This document shows, piece by piece, positions 1 through 5,783 of a stretch of DNA of 14,080 nucleotides. Below the pieces are notes generated by a model. That model made no database searches and was not told the DNA's origin. It worked only from the letters and a program-made list of their open reading frames with translations. The position numbers and the translations under genes were made by a program. The stretch spans positions 1 through 14,080 of the forward strand of contig NZ_JYJF01000144.1 in assembly GCF_000955975.1 (NCBI RefSeq). Direction: 5' to 3'. The DNA is from Saccharothrix sp. ST-888 (GTDB lineage Bacteria; Actinomycetota; Actinomycetes; Streptomycetales; Streptomycetaceae). Numbering within the stretch: the stretch's first letter is position 1; the number at the start of each line of letters is the position of its first letter.

Positions 1-272
1 AGCTCCCACTTCGGCCACTCGGTGTTGCCCACCATCACCGCCACCGGACTGCCCATCGTCAGCCCGTGCCGGACACCACCGAGAAACGTGACCTCGTCCC
101 GCTCGAACTTCATCCGGGCACCCCGGCCGTAACCGAGCCGCCGCCGGGCCAGCGCATCCGCCACCATCGCGGTGGTCACCGGCACCCCGGCCGGCAGACC
201 CTCCAGCGTCGCGACCAGTGCGGGACCGTGCGACTCCCCCGCCGTCAGCCAGCGCAGACTGCCCACGGTCAT
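1..272 (-). CDS. aroC: Chorismate synthase, N-terminal part (cut by window edge)
   Basis: Chorismate synthase converts 5-enolpyruvylshikimate-3-phosphate to chorismate with reduced FMN, the last step of the shikimate pathway. The 90 visible N-terminal residues read MTVGSLRWLTAGESHGPALV and continue with the family signatures GLPAGVPV, RRRLGYGRGARM and the FLGGVRHGLTMGSPVAVMV stretch. The ATG at 272-270 overlaps the TGA of the upstream monooxygenase (269-271) as ATGA, which implies translational coupling. The C-terminal three quarters lie beyond position 1, so integrity cannot be judged. Its place behind aroA and a monooxygenase suggests a cluster-borne copy that boosts chorismate supply rather than the housekeeping gene, which in streptomycetes usually sits beside aroK/aroB; that last point is inference from context. 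Confidence 0.93.
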   Translation of the reverse strand, partial: MTVGSLRWLTAGESHGPALVATLEGLPAGVPVTTAMVADALARRRLGYGRGARMKFERDEVTFLGGVRHGLTMGSPVAVMVGNTEWPKWE

Positions 273-1465
273 CGGCCTTCGCCGTCGAGGGGCAGGCCGG
301 CCTTGCCGCCGTGCAGCCACTCGACCTTCTGGTACAGCTCCTCGGGGGTGAAGGCGGAGAGCATGGCGTTGCGCTCCTTCGCCGCCGCGCCGATCGGGTG
401 GTAGAGCTGCCTGCCCATCTCGCGGGCGGTCAGCTGGGTGGCGCCGGTGCGCTCGCTGCGCTCGCCGTTGAACTTCTCGAAGCGCTGCTCGAAGTCGGCC
501 GGGTCGGTGCCGACCAGGTCGCCGAGCCAGACCGCGTCCTCCAGGGCCTGGCAGGCGCCCTGGGCGGCGTACTGGAGCATCGGGTGCGCGGCGTCGCCGA
601 TCAGGACCACCCGGCCGTCGGTCCACTTCTCGACCGGGTCGCGGTCGCAGAGCACCCAGGACTTCCAGTCCTCGCCCAACTCCAGGAGCTGGCGCGGGAT
701 TTCACCGAGGTCGGGGAACTCGTTCAGTACGAAGTCCTTCTCCACCGGCTTGCCGATCACGGCCTCGGTCGCGGCGTCGTCCCGGGTGGCGGCCAGGTTG
801 AAGTACTTGCCGCTGCCGATCGGGTAGTGGACGAAGTGCCACTTCGGCCCGGCCCACAGGGTGACGGTGTTCCAGCGCAGCTCCTCGGGCACCTTCTCCA
901 TCGGGATCACCGAGCGGTAGATGGTGTGGCCCGAGACCTTCGGGTAGCCGTCGCCGATCATCTGCTTGCGGACATAGGAGTTGATGCCGTCCGCACCGAT
1001 CAGGGCGTCGCCGCGGACCTCCTCGCCCGAGGCGAGGTGGGCGGTGACGCCGGAGGCGTCCTGCGAGTAGTGGGTCAGCTTGGCGTCGGTGCGCAGCTCG
1101 ACGGTGTCCAGGGCGCGGCAGGCGTCCAGCAGCGGCTCGTAGATGTCGATCCGGTGGACCACCGCGTACGGGTTGCCGAAGCGGGTGCGGTAGTCGCCGG
1201 TGAGCGGCATGGAGGCGACCTGCTCGCTGGTCGTACCGTCCATGAAGCGCAACTCGTCGATGAAGACGGCGCGTTCGCGGACCTCGTCGCCGACTCCGAG
1301 CCGGTCGAGGGCGTAGAAGGCGTTCGGGCCCAGCTGGATGCCCGCGCCGATCTCGGTGAAGGTGTCGCGGGACTCCAGCACCACCACCCGGTGGCCCTGG
1401 CGGGAGATGCTGAGCGCGGTCGCCAGCCCGCCGATGCCGCCGCCGGCAATGACTATCTTCGCCAT
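269..1465 (-). CDS. FAD-dependent aromatic monooxygenase, 3-hydroxybenzoate 6-hydroxylase-like
   Basis: 398-residue class A flavoprotein hydroxylase. It has the Rossmann FAD motif GGGIGG (residues 8-13) followed by an ESRD acidic strand end, the GADG motif (157-160) and the second FAD motif GDAAHP (290-295). Length and the segments GPKWHFVHYP and GDAAHPMLQYAAQGACQALED resemble 3-hydroxybenzoate 6-hydroxylase (gentisate-forming) and salicylate hydroxylase more than the PhzS or UbiH branches. The ATG at 1465 is chosen because the Rossmann strand starts right after it and GAGAGGAA lies upstream; the open frame extends 32 residues further with low-complexity sequence. The gene overlaps aroC by 4 bp and follows aroA after 163 bp. 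Likely role: NAD(P)H- and O2-dependent hydroxylation of a chorismate-derived phenol or carboxyphenol. The exact substrate is not readable from sequence. Confidence 0.88.
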   Translation of the reverse strand: MAKIVIAGGGIGGLATALSISRQGHRVVVLESRDTFTEIGAGIQLGPNAFYALDRLGVGDEVRERAVFIDELRFMDGTTSEQVASMPLTGDYRTRFGNPYAVVHRIDIYEPLLDACRALDTVELRTDAKLTHYSQDASGVTAHLASGEEVRGDALIGADGINSYVRKQMIGDGYPKVSGHTIYRSVIPMEKVPEELRWNTVTLWAGPKWHFVHYPIGSGKYFNLAATRDDAATEAVIGKPVEKDFVLNEFPDLGEIPRQLLELGEDWKSWVLCDRDPVEKWTDGRVVLIGDAAHPMLQYAAQGACQALEDAVWLGDLVGTDPADFEQRFEKFNGERSERTGATQLTAREMGRQLYHPIGAAAKERNAMLSAFTPEELYQKVEWLHGGKAGLPLDGEGR

Positions 1466-1567
1466 CCTGGCTCGTGTTCCTCTCGTGTGTCGTCCGGCCG
1501 GTGGCCGGCGAATCGTGGGCTTGGGGGGTCGGCCGTGCGGGCTCCCGGGGGCAGGGCCCACCCCGCC

Positions 1568-1585
1568 GGGGCGCGGGAACTGCGC
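1568..1585 (-). repeat. Streptomycete intergenic repeat, copy between aroA and monooxygenase genes
   Basis: On the minus strand this reads GCGCAGTTCCCGCGCCCC, close to the GC-rich intergenic element seen again at 8769-8788 and 8859-8877 and, more degenerate, around 4270-4279. I recall this family as widespread in Streptomyces intergenic DNA; its function is not established. It occupies the 163-bp gap between the aroA stop and the monooxygenase start. Confidence 0.5.
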
Positions 1586-1628
1586 GGAGCGGAAGGCGAC
1601 TTCGTCCTGCCGGGACCGGCGGATCGCG

Positions 1629-2882
1629 CTAGCGGGCCTGATCTCCGAAGAGGCGCCGGAGTTCGTGGTGGAAGTCGGGGAAGGTCTTGGCCACGCAGTG
1701 GGGGTCGTCGAGGACGATGCCCGGGGACCGGAGGCCGAGCACCGAGAAGGCCATCGCGATGCGGTGGTCGCGGTGGCAGGCGATGGTGGCCGGACCCGGG
1801 GTGCCCGGGTGGACGGTGATCCGGTCCGGACCCTCCTCCACCCGGATGCCGAGGGCGCGCAGGTTCTGGGCGACGGCGGCGATCCGGTCGGACTCCTTCA
1901 GCCGGGCGTGGGCGATGCCGTGGATGGTGATCGGCGCGTCGGCGAGCGGGGCGATCGCGGCCATGGTCATGAAGGTGTCGGAGATGTCCCCCATGTCGGC
2001 CTCGAAGCCGCCGCGCAGCTGCCCGCCGCCGGTGACGGTGGTGGCGTCCTCGCCGATCTCCACCCGGGCGCCCGCCTTGGCCAGCACGTCGACGAAGTGC
2101 AGGTCGCCCTGGAGGCTGCCGCGGCCCAGGTGGGGTACGGTCACCCGCTCCCCGGTGATCGCCGCGGCGGCGAAGACGTACGAGGCGGTGGAGGCGTCCG
2201 GCTCGATCCGCAGCTCGGTCGCGGTGTAGCCGCCGGTGCCGACCCGCAGCACCAGCTCGCCGTCCGGGTTCTGAGTGGCCGTCACCTGGCCGCCGAAGCG
2301 GCGGATCAGGGCGATGGTCATCTCGATGTACGGGCGGGAGACCAGGCCGGAGACGGTGACGGTCAGCGGCTCCTGCATCAGCGGGGCGGAGAGCAGCAGG
2401 CCGGTCAGGTACTGGCTGCTGGTGGAGGAGTCCAGCCGGAGGTCGCCGCCGCGCAGTCCTCGGGCGGCGATCCGCAGCGGCAGGCCGCCGCCGGGGCCCG
2501 CCTCGACCTCGGCGCCGAGTTCGGCCAGGGCCCGGGTGAGCGGGCCCAGCGGGCGGGCGGTCAGCTGGGCGGAGCCCTCGAAGAGGAACTCGCCGTCGCC
2601 GGTGGCCGCGAGGACCGGCAGGAAGCGGGCGGCGGTGCCCGCGTCGTTGCACCAGATCCGGGCCGGGCCCGCCGGTCCGTGGCCGCAGCCCTGGACCTCC
2701 CAGTGGGCGCCGTCCACGGTGACGTCCAGACCGATGTCGGTGAGCGCGGTGCGGAAGGCGACGGTGTCGTCGCTCTCCAGCGGGTCGAGCAGCCGGGTGC
2801 GGCCGGTGGCCGCTGCGGCGAGCAGCAGCACCCGGTTGGTGATGCTCTTCGACCCGGGGATCCTGGCGGTCTTACCTGTCAC
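1629..2882 (-). CDS. aroA: 3-phosphoshikimate 1-carboxyvinyltransferase (EPSP synthase)
   Basis: EPSP synthase transfers the enolpyruvyl group of PEP to shikimate-3-phosphate; its product is the substrate of chorismate synthase, encoded two genes downstream. The 417-residue protein is full length for the family. Visible motifs are PGSKSITNR (residues 9-17, substrate-binding Lys and Ser), NDAGTAARF (79-87, equivalent of the NAGTA loop), DSSTSSQYLTGLLLSAPLM (Ser-Ser-Gln phosphate site), EPDASTASY (catalytic Asp region), RLKESDRI, CHRDHRIAM and a C-terminal KTFPDF. The GTG at 2882 is chosen because CCGGAG lies 7 bases upstream and the protein starts with the conserved first strand; a longer open frame upstream reads through the transaldolase relic out of frame. 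It sits 80 bp after that relic. Probably a second, pathway-dedicated copy. Confidence 0.93.
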   Translation of the reverse strand: MTGKTARIPGSKSITNRVLLLAAAATGRTRLLDPLESDDTVAFRTALTDIGLDVTVDGAHWEVQGCGHGPAGPARIWCNDAGTAARFLPVLAATGDGEFLFEGSAQLTARPLGPLTRALAELGAEVEAGPGGGLPLRIAARGLRGGDLRLDSSTSSQYLTGLLLSAPLMQEPLTVTVSGLVSRPYIEMTIALIRRFGGQVTATQNPDGELVLRVGTGGYTATELRIEPDASTASYVFAAAAITGERVTVPHLGRGSLQGDLHFVDVLAKAGARVEIGEDATTVTGGGQLRGGFEADMGDISDTFMTMAAIAPLADAPITIHGIAHARLKESDRIAAVAQNLRALGIRVEEGPDRITVHPGTPGPATIACHRDHRIAMAFSVLGLRSPGIVLDDPHCVAKTFPDFHHELRRLFGDQAR

Positions 2883-2962
2883 GGCTTGGCTCCGGTCATC
2901 GCTCTGCGGTCCTCGGTCTGGCTGCGGTCTGCGCGGTTCCGGCAACGGCCGGCCGGCGGTTC

Positions 2963-3459
2963 TCAGCGGCGCTTGTCGAGCTGGACGGCGATCTCGTCCA
3001 GCAGCTCGGCCCAGGAGGTGTCGAACCTCTCCAGGCCGTCCTGCTCCAGGGTTTCGAGCAGCTCCGGGTAGGAGATCTCGAACCAGTTCAGGTAGTCCCT
3101 CACCCGCTGGGCGTCGGCGTAGTACCGCTCCATCCGGTGGCGGCACAGCACCCGGCCGTGGTCGGCGACCGCGTCCAGGGTGGCCTCCGGCATGGTGTTC
3201 ACGGTGTCCGGGGCGATCAGCTCGTCCACGTACCTGGTGTCGGGGTAGCCGGGGTCCTTGACGCCGGTGGAGGCCCAGAGCAGGCGCTGCGGGCGGACGC
3301 CAGGGCCTGGGCGAAGATGGTCGGGTTGGAGGTGACCCCGACCACGTGGCGCTCGCGGACCAGTCGCGCGAGCCCTCCGCCGGCCAGCCGTTCCCGGCTG
3401 ATGTCGTCGAGCCAGACCGACACGCCTTCGCGGGACAGTCTGCGCAGGATGTCACTCAT
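2963..3459 (-). pseudogene. tal: Transaldolase remnant with large internal deletion and frameshift
   Basis: The first 50 or so codons (from the ATG at 3459) match the N terminus of actinobacterial transaldolase: MSDILRRLSREGVSVWLDDI, then HVVGVTSNPTIFAQAL. About codon 54 the homology jumps, in another frame, to the C-terminal part: RPQRLLWASTGVKD, YVDELIAPDTVNTMPEATLD, then the terminal helix ending at a TGA at 2963-2965. Compared with the usual 370-380 residues, about 210 central residues are missing, including the Schiff-base lysine segment (LIKIPAT in relatives). A ribosome starting at 3459 would stop at 3217 after 80 residues. The enzyme is therefore almost certainly inactive. An intact copy would supply or balance erythrose-4-phosphate for the shikimate pathway. 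Its ATG overlaps the upstream SDR stop (ATGA), showing that it was once a coupled operon member. Confidence 0.88.
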
Positions 3460-4226
3460 CAGAAGGTGACCGCGACGTCGAGCACCATGTCGTGCCCGAC
3501 CACGAAGGCGGCGTCGTCGCTGGCCAGCCAGAGGATGGTGGAGGCGACCTCGTCGGTCTTGGCGATCCGGTCGGTCGGCAGGTCGGCACCGGCCCAGGTG
3601 GCGGGCCCGGCCGGCACGGCCTGCTCGGCGAGACTGCGCTCCAGCTCGGGGTCGACCGAGCCGGGGCTGATCGCGTTGATCCGGATGCCGTCGGCAATGT
3701 ACTCCTGGGCGGCGGCGCTGGTCAGGGTGGAGAGCGCCGCGGTGGAGGCGGCGAAGGCGCCGAAGCCGGTGTTGCGGGCGTGCAGGCCGACGTTGGCCGC
3801 GGTGTTGATGATGACGCCGCCGCCGTTGTCCTTCATGAAGGCGATCTCGTGCTTCATCAGCTGCCAGACCGCCGTCAGGTTGGCGGAGAGCAGGTCGCCC
3901 CAGGCGGCCTCGCAGACCTCGGCGAGCGGGCTCGGGTTGCCCCTGGCGCCGGTGTTGTTGAAGGCGATGTCCAGGCGGCCGTGGCGTTCGACGGTGGTGC
4001 GGATCACCTTCATGACGTCCATGCTGTGGGTGACGTCGGCGGGGATGGCGTCGACGACGCCGCCCTCCTTCTCGATCAGCCCGACGGTCTCCATCAGCTC
4101 GTATGGTTCTCGCCCGGCCACCATCACCGTGGCACCCTCACGGGCGAAGGCCAGCGCGGTGGCCCGGCCGATGCCGGTGCCGCCTCCGGTGACCAGGGCG
4201 ACCTTGCCGGCGAATCGTGCGGTCAT
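3459..4226 (-). CDS. SDR-fold protein lacking the classical catalytic residues
   Basis: 255-residue short-chain dehydrogenase/reductase fold. The cofactor site is intact: TGGGTGIG (13-20), a DV pair near 64-65 and an NNTG variant (90-93) of NNAG. The active site is not: where the family has the catalytic Ser the sequence reads NTAANVGL (141-148), and the YxxxK position reads FAAST (158-162), so Ser, Tyr and Lys appear as Ala, Phe and Thr. The later PGSVD segment and C terminus are normal. The start at 4226 has AGGAGG 6 bases upstream. It lies 85 bp behind the SRPBCC gene and overlaps the transaldolase relic by 4 bp. It may bind NAD(P)H without classical redox catalysis, act as a scaffold, or use different chemistry. 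Function unassigned. Confidence 0.88.
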   Translation of the reverse strand: MTARFAGKVALVTGGGTGIGRATALAFAREGATVMVAGREPYELMETVGLIEKEGGVVDAIPADVTHSMDVMKVIRTTVERHGRLDIAFNNTGARGNPSPLAEVCEAAWGDLLSANLTAVWQLMKHEIAFMKDNGGGVIINTAANVGLHARNTGFGAFAASTAALSTLTSAAAQEYIADGIRINAISPGSVDPELERSLAEQAVPAGPATWAGADLPTDRIAKTDEVASTILWLASDDAAFVVGHDMVLDVAVTF

Positions 4227-4260
4227 CAGGTTCCTCCTGTGATGGGGGCTGGTGCTGTGC

Positions 4261-4289
4261 GCGCTCCGCGGGGCGCGGGTCAGGAGCGC
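4261..4289. repeat. Inverted repeat in the SRPBCC-SDR intercistronic gap
   Basis: GCGCTCC (4261-4267) and GGAGCGC (4283-4289) can pair around a 15-base GC-rich loop that contains a degenerate copy of the GGGGCGCGGG intergenic repeat. It lies in the 85-bp gap between two same-strand genes and has no U-tract. It could stabilise or partly attenuate the operon transcript. Confidence 0.4.
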
Positions 4290-4311
4290 CCGAAGACGAG
4301 CGCGGGCGGTG

Positions 4312-4800
4312 TCACGCCGCTGCGGGCAGACCGGTGAGTTCACCCGCGGTGGCCCGGATCTCATCGACCACTGCCCGCAGCGCGTCGGTGAAATAGGCAT
4401 CGGTGGCCTCGAGGAACCGGCTCTCCCGGATCATCTTCTCGATGCCCTCCGGGGCGAGGTTCACGGAAATGGTCAGCGTCGGGCCGCCGTCGTCGTCCCG
4501 GCCCACCTGGTTGACGATGGATTCGACGTCCGGGTCGCCCGGCTGGTGGTAGACGATCGACTCGCCCGGTTCGATCTCGACCCGCTGGAACACCCAGCTG
4601 CCGTCCCGGACGATCTCCCGGGTGAAACCACCGGGAAAGCGGTCCAGAATCGTGCACTCGGTGATCGCGGGGACGTACGGGACCGGATTCTCGGCTTTGC
4701 GGAGGAGCTGTTCCCAGAGCTGGATCGCGGTTATCCGCGCCGTGTCCTGAGCGCTGCCGGTATTCACCGGAACATCCCAGGAGATCACCATCGCCGACAT
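4312..4800 (-). CDS. AtaL-like (DUF1857) SRPBCC protein, possible aromatase/cyclase-like or ligand-binding role
   Basis: 162-residue soluble protein. The pattern of an N-terminal strand (ISWDVPVN), then QLWEQLLRKAENPVPYVPAI, a CTILDRFPGGFTREI strand, EPGESIVYHQ and a long C-terminal helix (FTDALRAVVDEIRATA) matches the AtaL/DUF1857 branch of the SRPBCC (Bet v 1-like) superfamily as I remember it. SRPBCC folds hold a hydrophobic ligand; some members in antibiotic clusters act as cyclases, but no catalytic residues can be assigned here. The ATG at 4800 follows AGGGGGAG at 4-5 bases; a second in-frame ATG lies three codons later. It is the first gene of the leftward operon, directly after the terminator of wrbA. 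Role inferred: handling or cyclising the aromatic intermediate. Assignment is from recognised sequence pattern only. Confidence 0.75.
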   Translation of the reverse strand: MSAMVISWDVPVNTGSAQDTARITAIQLWEQLLRKAENPVPYVPAITECTILDRFPGGFTREIVRDGSWVFQRVEIEPGESIVYHQPGDPDVESIVNQVGRDDDGGPTLTISVNLAPEGIEKMIRESRFLEATDAYFTDALRAVVDEIRATAGELTGLPAAA

Positions 4801-4822
4801 CGAACTCCCCCTGCCGAACCCG

Positions 4823-4839
4823 CCGGAATCCTTTTCCGG
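4823..4839. promoter_or_regulatory. Short palindrome in the leader of the leftward operon
   Basis: CCGGAA (4823-4828) and TTCCGG (4834-4839) form an inverted repeat with a 5-base spacer, 23-39 bases upstream of the SRPBCC ATG on the minus strand, within an AT-richer patch (AGTTTTACCGGAAAAGG on the minus strand). It could be an operator or a leader hairpin. No convincing -35/-10 pair is visible, so the promoter between 4800 and 4940 is placed only by exclusion. Confidence 0.35.
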
Positions 4840-4939
4840 TAAAACTCTGCGCCAGCCGGGGCGAATGCGGCAACAGGCCTTGGTCGACTTCGTCAGCTGC
4901 TCGCGATGTCCACCGGAGAAGCGGTGCGGGCCGAAAACG

Positions 4940-4977
4940 GCGCAAGAGGACTCCGGCGAACCGGAATCCCCTTGCGC
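4940..4977 (-). terminator. Intrinsic terminator of wrbA with UUCG loop
   Basis: The arms 4940-4956 (GCGCAAGAGGACTCCGG) and 4961-4977 pair over 17 positions around a 4-base loop. Read as minus-strand RNA the loop is UUCG and the two plus-strand mismatches become G-U pairs, so all 17 positions can pair only in that orientation. A TTTT tract (minus strand CCGTTTTCGG, 4931-4940) follows. It lies 20 bases after the wrbA stop and ends that transcript before the SRPBCC operon. Confidence 0.85.
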
Positions 4978-4996
4978 GTGGAGCGGGTGCGGCGGA

Positions 4997-5611
4997 TCAG
5001 GCGGCCTGCAGGCCGATCTTCAGCGCCGTGGCGATCTCGACCGCGCGGCGGGCCTGGAACTCGACCGAGCCGATGTTCTCCTCGCCGGGCGGGTTGGTGT
5101 TGTTCGAGACGTGGCTGGCACCGTAGGGGTTGCCGTTGCTCTCGGCGAACTGGATCGGGTCCGCCCAGCCCGGGGCCACGATGATCGCGCCCCAGTGGTA
5201 GAAGGTGTTGTTGAGGGCCAGCAGGGTGCTCTCCTGGCCGCCGTGGACCTGGCTGGTGGAGACGAAGGAGGAGGCCACCTTGTTCACCAGCTTGCCCTGG
5301 AACCACAGGCCGCCGGCGGTGTCGATGAACTGCTTGAGCTGAGCGGCCGGCAGACCGAAGCGGGTCGGGGTGCCGAACAGGATGACGTCCGCCCACTCCA
5401 GGTCGGCCAGGGTGGCCTCCTCGACGTCGGCGGTGGCGGCGACGTGCTCGGCCCAGGCCTGGTTGCTCGCGATCGCGCCCTCGGGGGCGAGCTCGCGGAC
5501 CTTGCGCAGACGGACCTCGGCGCCGGCCTTCTCGGCGGCCTCCGCAGCCGCCGCGGCCAGGGTGTGGGTGTGCCCGGTGGACGAGTAGTAGATGACGGCG
5601 ACGTTGGTCAC
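4997..5611 (-). CDS. wrbA: NAD(P)H:quinone oxidoreductase, WrbA type (flavodoxin fold)
   Basis: 204-residue FMN protein. The FMN phosphate loop is YYSSTGHT (8-15). GTPTRFG (80-86) and HGGQEST (123-129) are the two other flavin-contacting signatures of WrbA, followed by the NPYGASHV segment near the C terminus. The family reduces quinones by two electrons to hydroquinones, avoiding semiquinones. The GTG at 5611 is chosen because the first strand starts immediately after it and GGAG lies 7 bases upstream. It stands between the multicopper oxidase gene and the chorismate-supply operon and has its own terminator at 4940-4977. In context it probably keeps a quinoid pathway intermediate or product reduced in the cytosol, either as a pathway step or as self-protection; which of these cannot be decided from sequence. 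Confidence 0.9.
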   Translation of the reverse strand: MTNVAVIYYSSTGHTHTLAAAAAEAAEKAGAEVRLRKVRELAPEGAIASNQAWAEHVAATADVEEATLADLEWADVILFGTPTRFGLPAAQLKQFIDTAGGLWFQGKLVNKVASSFVSTSQVHGGQESTLLALNNTFYHWGAIIVAPGWADPIQFAESNGNPYGASHVSNNTNPPGEENIGSVEFQARRAVEIATALKIGLQAA

Positions 5612-5706
5612 GTCCGCACTCCATTTCGGGTGTAACTGATGGACGGATGCAGAGAAGTCCTCGCTCGACTGTCGCCCGCCCCGGCGGGGACCGGCAAACC
5701 TGCCGC

Positions 5707-5721
5707 GGTGACTTCATCACC
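5707..5721. promoter_or_regulatory. Palindrome upstream of wrbA, possible operator
   Basis: GGTGA (5707-5711) and TCACC (5717-5721) form an inverted repeat with a 5-base spacer in the 172-bp gap between the oxidase stop and wrbA start. It partly abuts the hairpin at 5720-5746. Short arms make chance occurrence quite possible in GC-rich DNA. Confidence 0.3.
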
Positions 5722-5746
5722 TTGCTTCCGCCCTGCGGAAGCAAGG
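5720..5746 (-). terminator. Hairpin terminator of the multicopper oxidase gene
   Basis: CCTTGCTTCCGC (5720-5731) pairs perfectly over 12 bases with GCGGAAGCAAGG (5735-5746) around a 3-base loop, 37 bases after the oxidase stop. There is no U-tract, as is common for actinobacterial terminators. It may stop or only attenuate reading into wrbA. Confidence 0.7.
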
Positions 5747-5783
5747 GACTTGGGCCGGCCGGCACCTGGGGCACGGCGCCCGT

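Noticed and set aside
218..3071. Long plus-strand open frames over the aroA/monooxygenase region
   Set aside because: They lie opposite well-recognised minus-strand genes, have Gly/Ala/Arg/Asp-biased composition with no family resemblance and no ribosome-binding site. Long antisense frames are expected in high-GC DNA.
2963..3229. Independent small gene starting with a GTG at 3229
   Set aside because: Its sequence continues upstream as the transaldolase C-terminal part (RPQRLLWASTGVKD), so it is a fragment of the pseudogene and not a separate gene.
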